Source of the DNA: Sorghum bicolor
Taxonomy: Eukaryota > Streptophyta > Magnoliopsida > Poales > Poaceae
Assembly: GCF_000003195.3 (NCBI RefSeq)
Contig: NC_012879.2
Coordinates: 40,412,020 to 40,476,019, forward strand
DNA length: 64,000 nucleotides
Direction: 5' to 3'
The notes beneath the pieces were generated by a model. It saw only the letters and a list, made by a program, of their open reading frames with translations. It was not told the DNA's origin and did no database searches. The translations under genes and the position numbers were made by a program. Positions 22,022-31,785 of the stretch are shown one piece after another (within the stretch, counting starts at the first letter, position 1; each line of letters starts with the position of its first letter).

Positions 22022-22211
22022 AAAGAAATCTTGTCCCCGAGATTTAAAGCCTTAGGGTATGTAATGGAAAAGGAAATTTGTCAAACTATTTCATCTCCAA
22101 CCTTTTCATAAGACAAGAAGCTGGGGAAGACTACACAATTATAAACATATATGTACACTAATTACATAGCTTTGGCTACTCTTTCCTTCATTAGAGTACA
22201 CTTCCTATTTA

Positions 22212-22412
22212 TCAGATGTTGTCTTGAAGAGAAGCGTGGAACTCAGGAAAATTCTCCATTAGGTAATCTTCAGATTCCCATGTGGCTTCCTCTTCAGAGT
22301 GCTGGATCCACTGTACCTTGTACCACTTGGTAGTTGTTCTTTGAGTAACTCTATCTCTTTGGTCCAATACTCGGATAGGATATTCCAAATAAGTTAGATT
22401 TGGTTTAAGTTC
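22212..22412 (-). pseudogene. T2 integrase C-terminus: chromodomain
   Basis: The reading frame continues from 31781 across the B insertion, with the TSD agttc at both sides. It reads LTYLEYPIRVLDQRDRVT, TTTKWYKVQW and EEATWESEDYLMENFPEF. The layout, with an aromatic-rich start, a KVxW strand and a terminal helix around WE.E..L, is that of chromovirus integrase chromodomains, which in characterised elements recognise methylated H3K9. It stops at 22212-22214. Bases 22022-22211 are the 3' untranslated region. Confidence 0.85.
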
Positions 22413-23646
22413 TGTTGATATTTGGGAACGCAATAAGGAATTGATCCGCAAGCGTACGGATATCGGTGAGCACTTCACCCGGGAAATTATCCAGAGTATC
22501 GTATTTATTTTTTTACCACTAGGAGAAAGAGTGCATCTGACTAACCGGTCTATTACTATTAACCTTTAGGCACAAAGAATGTCTTTCAATGTGAGTGATA
22601 AATAGAGAAGACTGCAACCGTAGTCTCCTTCTAACTTTGGTAAGGATGATCTACTGTTCTAATGGGGAGGCTAACGGAATCTAGACAACACAAAGGATGT
22701 TCGACCCGCACCTATAAACCCTATCCTTCCTGCTAACGAGATGTGATCTACAAAGGTAACTCAGAATTGTCACGTTCCTTGCTACTACCATAGTCCAGCT
22801 AGTCAGGGAATATCTATGAGTACCCCAGCCTAAACACCACGTTTACGCCAGCAATGATTACTCTAAACTCTACGCGAAGAGATTAAAATAAACTCATAAA
22901 CCATAAAAACAATAAAACAAGAACTTACTAGAATTTAGAAGTCGAATTACTGAAGAATCCTAGGAGCAAGCTTCAGGTTAGGAGAATTTGATCCTGCAGG
23001 TACAAGCTTGGAGTAGACACCGACAGGCCGGGCTTCCTCCACTCTACACCTCCACTCTATCTCTCTCAATCTAGTAGAAACTAGAAGATCTATTTCTACC
23101 TTACATTGGTTGCTAAGCCTAAAAAGAAATATTAATTAGAGAAAAGGTTTTCCTTCGAGGGCACCCCTCAGTCTCTATGATAATTTCTTCATGTCTTCTC
23201 CAGGGGCCAAGGGGGTCTCCTTATATAGTCCTCCCCTTCTATGCGTTTTTGGGTCGATAGGCGAGGTGGTACTATGTTTTTCTTGATCCAATAGGTCGGT
23301 GGAATATCCCGAGCGAAGAGAGTCCTGATCTGGCTCCAGCAGGGGGCGGGCGCCCAGGTCCTCAGGGCGGGCGCCCTGGGCCTGGCCCCGTTTCACCTCC
23401 GCTTCGGTCTCGTGGCTTCTGGAGTCTTCTAGATGGTGTAAAATCGTGCAGTTCGTTGATATCTCTATGTAATCCCGACATGTGGACCTTTCTTCCTTAT
23501 TTCCTGATAACCCCCTGCAGAAATAGATAAACAACAAAACTCGTGGAATTCTGTCAGATCAAACCCTAATTCTAGGTGTTGGTTGCATATTGGTCCTTTC
23601 TCTTGTTTATTTGATAATTAAAATTGATACTTAAGAACCGTCAACA
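22413..23646 (-). repeat. B 3' LTR
   Basis: It runs from TGTTGATATTTGGGAACG to AACCGTCAACA. Boxes GGGCGGGCGCCC lie at 23344-23355 and 23365-23376, and a TATA-like cttatatag at 23220-23228. Confidence 0.93.
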
Positions 23647-24958
23647 AATACCCCCATACTTAGGCTTTTACTCATCCTCGAGAAAAGGATGGTTAAGAAC
23701 AATATCTGGGGTAAAACATTTAAAACATTCTTTATATAATTGCAGGGTGTTAAAAATTCCACTGTGTACCATAGTCAGGGAAGTTTATGATCAAGAGTAA
23801 AGATCCTTTCTTCTCAATCCTGTCACTTGGAGTTTTTGTATATTTTTGAAAGAAAGTTAGCATACCTTTTGATCCTCATAGGTTCTTCTCAGATCACTCA
23901 TTATCTTTTATATATATCTCACTGAGGCTGTTTTATTTTTGCAAAAATTCTCAAGCATACTTACTTTGCATTTATTGCCTGATCAAAACGGGATCCGAGG
24001 AGAGAAATGTCATACTCTTAGATCAAAGACTTTGGAAATTAAAATCTTTGTCAACTCTTGCTGGCATATTGCTTATTAGAGGGACCATGGGCTATATATA
24101 TTTTTTTAAGTCGATACCGAGGTACCCCTAATTCTACTGCCGGACACTTGTCCATTTTTTCTGCGAGGTTGTCGAGCACTTGCTCCTTTTTATTTCCTCG
24201 AAATATTTCTATTTTTGCATAGCCCATGCCTCTAATGCAATAATACTTCGAAAGAGTGAATCTTTCTGAAATACTGTCTTGATCTTAGGAGCATGATAAA
24301 TCTCTCAACAAGGGTCTAACTCATTTTGAACAAACTCAATACAGAACAGATAGCTTTTATAATCATCATTAATATTTTTATTTTTATCAGGCATATAAAA
24401 CACTGAGGATGGTAGCTAGAATTTTGAATATTTTGAAATAAATTCTCCAAGAAACAATGATATCAAGAATAAGAGACTCATACTCTACTATCACATATTC
24501 CATATTGACTTAAGTAACACAGAGTTTTAAAATGATTTTATAATAATTGCAAGTTTTCAGGAAATATCACAGATTGAGATTAATCATGATTAGAAATATT
24601 TTAATCTTTTTATTTTATCATGTCGGAAACAATAATCTGCATAATCCAAAATATATATATGTGTAAAGTAAAGTGTGCAGAGTGTGTACCTGAATCGTGG
24701 AGTGGTGTAGTCGGAGTGTTTTTGGCATGTTGAGGGATCTCCCCCATACTTGTTTTCTGCTTTCTTGCACAAAAATAAAGTAGAGACACACAAGACATAA
24801 TAATAATAATAATACTAATACTCTTTATTGATCTTGAGGCATTTATTACAAAAAAAACTGATAGCAAACTGATAGCAAACTGATAATAATAGTAAACCTA
24901 AACCGAATTTAAAGATAGATAACTAAGATGCATTGCCTCAAGGTCTAATCTAGATAAC
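23647..24958 (-). other. B polypurine tract and 3' non-coding region
   Basis: The minus strand reads AGTATGGGGGTATT next to the LTR (23647-23660). The rest is AT-rich without a gene. The conserved Athila hairpin block lies at about 24120-24200: GGAC-ACTT-GTCC at 24142-24153 and GAGC-ACTT-GCTC at 24174-24185, the latter flanked by cgagg (24164-24168) and cctcg (24196-24200). A second cccccatactt tract occurs near 24740. An imperfect AT microsatellite (taataataataat) lies at 24798-24813. Confidence 0.7.
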
Positions 24959-25588
24959 TTAGCGGCGCTCTAATTCCTTAATCTTCTTGTTGGCACTGGC
25001 AAGATCCTGCCTAAGGCCTAGTATAATGGTGTTGTGGTTAGAGAGCTGCCTAGTGAGGGAGTTGATCGAGGACTGGAGGTCTATGATAACTCTATTTAGC
25101 CTGCGAACTTCCTCATCAATATCCATTATAGTCTTGCGACGCTTGGGAGGTGTCTTAAAAGCATTGAGAGCATGCTTCGGGGCTGTCTTTGGAGGGATGA
25201 AACAGACTTTGGCTGCTCTAATCCCTTCAAAGTAAGGCCTTTCCTCCTCTGTAGTGTAGCGTACGCTGCTGATCTCGCCGCTTCGGTTGGTCTTGACTCC
25301 AACGACCCTCTCATTGGGTCTAGGTGGAAGGATCCTTGTGCCGGTTGGCACCTTGATGGTGGTCTTCGTCTTGGATGATGATCCCTTGAGGAGTAGGGGT
25401 TGTGGCGGTGCGGTGAGAACTGGTTGAGCATGGTAGGATTGGGCGGAGCTGCGTTGGCGTAATGGCATGGCTTCTAGCTGTCGCTCTGTGTTGGCCGGGA
25501 CGAGAGCACGGGCATCGGGGTCTTCCACAGGCTCCATGTTGAGGTTGAAGGGGACGACTTCCCAATCATCGTGATACTTCTCGGCCAT
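24959..25588 (-). CDS. B 3' ORF, 209 aa, unknown, coiled-coil C-terminus
   Basis: The frame is open from ATG 25586-25588 (MAEKYHDDWEVVPFNLNMEP) to the stop at 24959. Residues 1-70 are acidic and Pro/Gln-rich. Residues about 75-135 are basic, with KTKTTIKVP and PPKRRKTI, a possible nuclear signal. Residues about 150-209 (VRRLNRVIIDLQSSINSLTRQL, NKKIKELERR) form a likely coiled coil. It has no similarity that I can see to the N 3' ORF. It is the only complete undamaged frame in B. It has a promoter-like block of its own upstream. Its position equals the envelope-like slot of Athila elements, but no signal peptide or membrane segment is present. Confidence 0.7.
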   Translation of the reverse strand: MAEKYHDDWEVVPFNLNMEPVEDPDARALVPANTERQLEAMPLRQRSSAQSYHAQPVLTAPPQPLLLKGSSSKTKTTIKVPTGTRILPPRPNERVVGVKTNRSGEISSVRYTTEEERPYFEGIRAAKVCFIPPKTAPKHALNAFKTPPKRRKTIMDIDEEVRRLNRVIIDLQSSINSLTRQLSNHNTIILGLRQDLASANKKIKELERR

Positions 25589-26018
25589 TGGAGCAGCAAG
25601 TAACTAATTAAACTTTAATTGAAGGAGAGCTAATCAAGCTCTAATTGAAGGAGAGCTAATCAAGCTCTAATTTAAGGAGAGAAGGCTTGGTGGCTTGGTG
25701 TTTGAAAACTGAGGTCAGGGGTCTGTTTATATAGGGGTCAAAAGGGTGCCTCTATGGGTTGTTCGGGTTGCTCCCGTCGACGTGCGTGCGAAACTTTCCG
25801 TCCGAGAGATTATTCGGATCACCCTAAGTGCATTTTCCATAACAGAGAAAGTCGGGACCGAGGGGGAACAGGGGCTGGGCGCCCGCCCACTTGATCTGGG
25901 CGCCCGCCCTCTCTCTGGCCCCTCTGTGGGCCCACTTCTCCGAGCGCGTTTCTAGATGCGAAATTATTTAGAAAAATATATATATGACCCAAAACCATCA
26001 GACCAAAAAGGTCGGGCT
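25589..26018 (-). promoter_or_regulatory. B internal promoter-like block and tandem repeats before the 3' ORF
   Basis: GGGCGCCCGCCC boxes lie at 25877-25888 and 25898-25909, again 21 bp apart but inverted relative to the LTR copies. A minus-strand TATA (CTATATAAA) lies at 25726-25734. The context ggggtctgtttatatagg resembles ggggtctccttatatagt of the B LTR. Between TATA and ATG there are about 2.5 tandem copies of a 26-bp unit (taattgaaggagagctaatc core, about 25616-25676). Confidence 0.55.
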
Positions 26019-27422
26019 CTAATTCTCCATGGGAAGGTAAAAATGGACTACGTCTATTTCTTCTAATTCCTCATTGGGCTCTAAAAATAATTTAAGACAT
26101 TGACCATTTACCTTGAATAACGTACCTTCGTCATTTTGAAGTGTGATAGCTCCGTGGGATGATGAATTGATTACCTTGAATGGTCCTTCCTATTTGCTCC
26201 GGAGTTTTCCATGCCCGAAAAGCTTCACCCTGGAATTAAAAAGTAATACCTTATCTCCGGGTGTGAACTCCTTCTTCTTGATTCTCTTGTCATGCCACCT
26301 TTTGACTCTTTCTTTGTAGATCTTTGAATTGTGATATGCTTTCTCTCGCCATTCTTCCAATTCTGATAGTTGCATTCTTCTATAATCTCCAGCAACATCT
26401 AGGTCCATATTCCATCTCTTTATGGCCCAGTGTGCTTTGAACACTAGTTCAACAGGTAGAAGGCAAGTCTTCCCGTACACCAATTGGTATGGAGACATTC
26501 CAATTGGGGTCTTGTATGCTGTCCGGTATGCCCAGAGTGCATCGGGTAACTTGTCTTTCCATTCCGTTCCCATTTCATTTACTGTCTTCTGAAGAATATT
26601 CTTGATTTATTTGTTGGAAGTCTCTGCTTGGCCACTTGTCTGAGGATGATAAGGGGTAGCGACATTGTGACGGATTCCATGTCTTGATAGATATTGCTTG
26701 AAGCGTTTGTCGATGAAGTGTGCTCCTCCATCACTTATCACTATTCTGGGGACTCCAAATCTTGGAAATATAATTTCTTCAAACATCCTCTTTGAACTGA
26801 CGTTGTCCGCATGCTTGCAAGGTAATGCCTCTACCCACTTGGAGACATAGTCGACTGCTACCAAGATGTACTCACACTTCTTTGATGGAGGAAATGGACC
26901 CATGTAGTCTATTCCCCAAACATCAAAGAGCTCAATCTGAAGGTTGTTGGTGAGTGGCATTGCATCCCTTGTATTTATGTTTCCGTGCCTTTGACATGGC
27001 CCACATCTTCTGATATATTGCTTTGTGTCTTCATACATTGTAGTCCAATAGAATCCACACTGCCAGATCTTTGAATGTGTACGGAATGCTCCATAGTGAC
27101 CTCCATATGGTGACGAATGACATCTGTCGATGATCTTCCATCCTTCCTCAGTGGTCACACATCTCCTGAGTAAGCCATCAGAGCATACTCGGAAGAGATA
27201 TGGCTCATCCCATATATGTGAACGACTTTCTTGAATAAGCTTCTTTTTGTTTGCTCCTGGTGGTACATACCCTGAAACCATAAAATTAACAATATCTGCA
27301 TACCAGGGGTCAGACCTGTTAAACCCATAGAGCATGTCGTCCCGGAGTGAATCATTGATGGGGGTTTCCTATGGACTCTTAAAATACATTCTAGACAAGT
27401 GATCAGCAACAGAATTTTCTAC
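26019..27422 (-). pseudogene. B integrase
   Basis: The frame follows RNase H after a 1-nt insertion in an A run at about 27425. The zinc-binding part shows CHSSPYGGHYGAFRTH and then CGPC. The catalytic core has D in WGIDYMGPFP, D in VISDGGAHFID and E in SGQAETSNK. The C-terminal part includes [19 protein letters not shown] and [18 protein letters not shown]. Stops are TAG near 27368, TAA at about 26604 and TAG at about 26190; the frame then resumes (EGPFKVI...) to a final stop at 26019. There is no chromodomain, as expected for the Athila lineage. Confidence 0.88.
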
Positions 27423-30414
27423 TCCTTTTTTTATCTTTTATTTCTAAGTCAAATTCTTGGAGTAATAAGATCCATCTAATCAGGCGAGGTTTAGCGTCTT
27501 TTTTAGTGAGCAAATATTTTAGTGCATCATGATCAGTGTAAACAATTATTTTGGCTCCAACTAAATAAGATCTAAATTTATCAATGGCAAAGACAACAGC
27601 CAGAAGCTCTTTTTCAGTGGTTGCATAATTAAGTTGAGCTCCTGTCAAAGTTTTACTGGCATAAGCAATTGCATGATGCTTCTTATCTTTAGTTTGTCCC
27701 AATACTGCCCCCACAGCATAATCACTAGCATCACACATAATTTCAAAAGGCAACGACCAATCAGGGGGTTGAATGATTGGTGCAGTGATGAGTGCTTTCT
27801 TTAATAAATTGAAAGATGTTAAACATGCATCATCAAATTCGAAAGGAGCATCCTTGGCTAGCAAAAGAGTAAGTGGTCTAGCAATAAATGAAAAATCTTT
27901 TATGAATCTACGATAAAAACCAGCATGGCCAAGAAAGCTTCGAATTCCTTTTATATTCATAGGTGGAGGTAGTTGTTCAATTACGTCAATTTTAGCTTTG
28001 TCTACCTCAATCCCTCTTTTAGACACTAAGTGTCCCAGCACTATTCCTTCCCTAACCATAAAATGACATTTTTCCCAATTAAGGATTAAGTGCTTTTCTT
28101 CACATCTTTGCAAAACCTTGTCTAAGTTTTCAAGACAACTATCAAAAGTTTTTCCATAAACAGAGAAATCATCCATGAAAACTTCCATAATCTCTTCAAT
28201 CATATCAGAAAATATAGACATCATGCATCTTTGAAAAGAAGCTGGTGCATTACATAACCCAAAAGACATTCTACGGTAAGCATAAGATCCATATGGGCAT
28301 GTAAAAGTGGTTTTGCTTTGATCATCAGGATGGATCGGGATTTGATGATACCCTGAATATCCATCTAAGAAACAAAAGAATGAATGGTTTGCTAAGCGCT
28401 CTAGCATCTCATCTATAAAAGGTAAAGGAAAGTGATCCTTTCTCGTGGCTTTGTTTAGTTTTCTATAGTCTATGCACATCCGCCATCCTGTGACGGTGCG
28501 TTGCGGAATTAGCTCGTTCTTTTCATTCATAATAACAGTCATGCCTCCCTTTTTAGGCACAACTTGAACTGGGCTTACCCACTCACTGTGCGGCACAGGA
28601 TATATAATCCCTGCATGCAGCAACTTTATAACTTCCTTTTTAACTACCTCTCTCATAGTGTTGTTAAGTCTACGTTGGGGTTCTCGAGAGGGTGTAACAG
28701 AAGGATCTGTTGGAATACGATGGGTACAAATCATAGGACTGATTCCTGTAAGATCTTGAAGTGAGTAGCCGAAAACTGAGTGATGTTTCTCAAGAATGGT
28801 CATTAATCGCAGAGTTTGATCCTGAGTGAGTTTATCGCTAATGATCACAGGGAACTCTGGATTATTGTTTAGGAAAGCATAGGTAAGACCGGGTGGTAAA
28901 GTTTTAAGTTCTATGGGGGGTCTAGGTGTTTCCGCAAACTCATCTAAAGGTTCAGGCTCAGAAGGTTCGTCTTCTTCTTCTGTGAAGAAAGGAGTTTCGT
29001 CTTCTAAGTCTAGTTCATCTAAAAGCTCTAGATATGCAGCCTTTACTTCCTCCATACGATCAGGCAAAAGATATGACTCGGCCTTATTGTTTAAGGAGTG
29101 TGAAATTGTTATTGCAAATTTAAAAGTTTTTCCAAAAGAAATGTGTAGCTTTCCAGTATGACCTTCATAAAGGAGTCTTCTAAAAGGTTGTCCTATCAAC
29201 AGGTCGAAGTCCCATGTATCAAAGATATAAAAGTTCAAGTGAACCATGGAGCCTTCTACCGTAAGAGGTAGGACATTAATAATTCCAAGACTAGGGACTA
29301 ATCGTCCCGAAGATTCCTTTATGACCTTCGTTGTGGGGGTTAAGACGAGATTTTTAAATAGTTTAAGTGCAAAAGATTCAGTCATGATGTTGATCCCCAC
29401 AATAGGATTATAGAGAGTATTAAGTCGATCAGAATTATAAGCACAACGTATAGTTATAGAGGGTGTGTCCAAACGGATCACATCAGAGGAAAGCTCTGAT
29501 TCCTCCAACCATTCGCTACTCATAACTGAGATAAGCTCTCTCAGTTGATATTCACTTGGTAAATAAATGCTAAACTGGCCATTTTGGGGTTTGTCAATAG
29601 AATGGTAGTTTGAAATATTTCCAAAATCGGCAAAATGATCGGATTCTATATCCAGCATGAAGTCCGGTAGTGGAATTTCTTCCTCTTGTGGCTCAGAACT
29701 TGGGATAGCTAAAGTAGATGAAGAATTTGGCAGAGTGTCTACTACGGCTTCGTAGGTTTCATCAGTAAGGGTATTATCCATCTCAGCTTCTAGGATTCTA
29801 TCTAGGATCACTCTAGCTTCATTAGCAGGGATGCGAAAGAAAGAACCTCTAGACATTGTGTGAAGCATTTGTTTGTGATTTTTATGAAGACCTCGAAAAA
29901 AGTGAAATAAAAGAACAGAGTCTTCAAGATTAAGGTTTGGACCAGATTCTAAAAGATCAGAAAAACGTTTCCAGGATTTCCCCAAAGTTTCATTATCTTT
30001 TTGTTTAAAAGATAGGACTTCGAGTCTAAGGTCGGCTATACGGTCAAGGGAATAGAAATCTAGACAAAAGTTGGCTCATAAAACTCCCCATTCACCTTGT
30101 TGTTGACTTACCTTCTGACTGTACCATTGTCTAGCTTCCCCCCTTAGAGAAAAAGGAAAAAGCTTCCAACGTAAAGTCTTATCAGAAATGCCTTCAATGC
30201 GAAGACAATCACATGTTTGCTCAAAATCTCTAATATGAAGGTAAGGGTTTTCGTCTTCCTTTCCCGAAAAAGATAAGTTTTGAATCATGGCAATCAACCT
30301 AGAACTTAACTTATACTGGGATATTTGGATAGGCTGTGATGATTCCCATGGTAAAAGGTCAGTTGCTAAAGGGATTGCAGACTCATGGATCGATTTAGAA
30401 TTTTGGTTTTCCAT
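27403..30414 (-). pseudogene. B gag, protease-like, RT and RNase H polyprotein
   Basis: ATG at 30412-30414 (MENQNSKSIHES). Gag has LSFSGKEDENPYLHIRDFEQTC and WKLFPFSLRGEARQWY. A single TGA at 30076-30078 interrupts an otherwise continuous frame. The protease-like part ([31 protein letters not shown]) lacks the usual DS/TG triad. RT motifs are [53 protein letters not shown] and the catalytic FMDDFSVYG at about 28155-28181, the Athila signature. RNase H has [23 protein letters not shown] and YTDHDAL. The frame runs out at 27403 because of an extra A near 27425; integrase continues in another frame. Confidence 0.92.
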
Positions 30415-30520
30415 AAGGTAAGAGTAAAGAAAATAAATAAAGAATATAAAAGATAAGAAAAGATAAAAGTATAGATACAAGCTAATAGTAAGACTCAGGT
30501 TATCTCAGCAACCGTCTTTC

Positions 30521-30538
30521 TCCACGGCAACGGCGCCA
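30521..30538 (-). other. B primer-binding site, tRNA-Asp
   Basis: The minus strand reads TGGCGCCGTTGCCGTGGA, one mismatch from the tRNA-Asp site, 8 bases from the LTR. Confidence 0.85.
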
Positions 30539-30546
30539 GAAATGCA

Positions 30547-31780
30547 TGTTGATATTTGGGAACGCAATAAGGAATTGATCCGCAAGCGCACGGATATCGG
30601 TGAGCACTTCACCTGGGAAATTATCTAGAGTATCGTATTTATTTTTTTACCACTAGGAGAAAGAGTGCATCTGACTAACCAGTCTATTACTATTAACCTT
30701 TAGGCACAAAGAATGTCTTTCGATGTGAGTGATAAATAGAGAAGACTGCAACCGTAGTCTCCTTCTAACCTTGGTAAGGATGATCTACTGTTCTAATGGG
30801 GAGGCTAATGGAATCTAGACAACACAAAGGATGTTCGACCCGCACCTATAAACCCTATCCTTCCTGCTAACGAGATGTGATCTACAAAGGTAACTCAGAA
30901 TTGTCACGTTCCTCGCTACTACCACAGTCCAGCTAGTCAGGGAATATCTATGAGTACCCCAGCCTAAACACCACGTTTACGCCAGCAATGATTACTCTAA
31001 ACTCTACGCGAAGAGATTAAAGTAAACTCATAAACCATAAGAACAATAAAACAAGAACTTACTAGAATTTAGAAGTCGAATTACTGAAGAATCCTAGGAG
31101 CAAGCTTCGGGTTAGGAGAACTTGATCCCGCAGGCACAAGCTTGGAGTAGACACCGACAGGCCGGGCTTCCTCCACTCTACACCTCCACTCTATCTCTCT
31201 AAATCTAGTAGAAACTAGAAGATCTATTTCTACCTTACATTGGTTGCTAAGCCTAAAAAGAAATATTAATTAGAGAAGAGGTTTTCCTTCGAGGGCACCC
31301 CTCAGTCTCTATGATAATTTCTTCATGTCTTCTCCAGGGGCCAAGGGGGTCTCCTTATATAGTCCTCCCCTTCTATGCGTTTTTGGGTCGATAGGCGAGG
31401 TGGTACTATGTTTTTCTTGATCCAATAGGTCGGTGGAATATCCCGAGCGAAGAGAGTCCTGATCTGGCTCCAGCAGGGGGCGGGCGCCCAGGTCCTCAGG
31501 GCGGGCGCCCTGGGCCTGGCCCCGTTTCACCTCCGCTTCGGTCTCGTGGCTTCTGGAGTCTTCTAGATGGTATAAAATCGTGCGGTTCGTTGATATCTCT
31601 ATGTAATCCCGACATGTGGACCTTTCTTCCTTATTTCCTGATAACCCCCTGCAGAAATAGATAAACAACAAAACTCGTGGAATTCTGTCAGATCAAACCC
31701 TAATTCTAGGTGTTGGTTCCATATTGGTCCTTTCTCTTGTTTATTTGATAATTAAAATTGATACTTAAGAACCGTCAACA
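30547..31780 (-). repeat. B 5' LTR
   Basis: It has the same length as the 3' copy. GC boxes lie at 31478-31489 and 31499-31510, and the TATA-like sequence near 31354-31362. Differences seen in the first 250 bp from the 3' copy are all transitions. Confidence 0.93.
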
Positions 31781-31785
31781 AGTTC

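Larger units (their letters stand above)
22413..31780 (-). mobile_element. B: Athila-like retrotransposon with gag-pol and a 3' ORF
   Basis: LTRs at 22413-23646 and 30547-31780 are both 1,234 bp. The TSD is agttc (22408-22412 and 31781-31785). Minus-strand order is LTR, tRNA-Asp primer site, gag, protease-like, RT, RNase H, integrase, 3' ORF, 3' region, polypurine tract and LTR. The coding defects are few (one TGA in gag, one 1-nt frameshift, a handful of stops in integrase). The LTR differences I compared are all transitions, so it is a fairly recent insertion. Confidence 0.93.
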
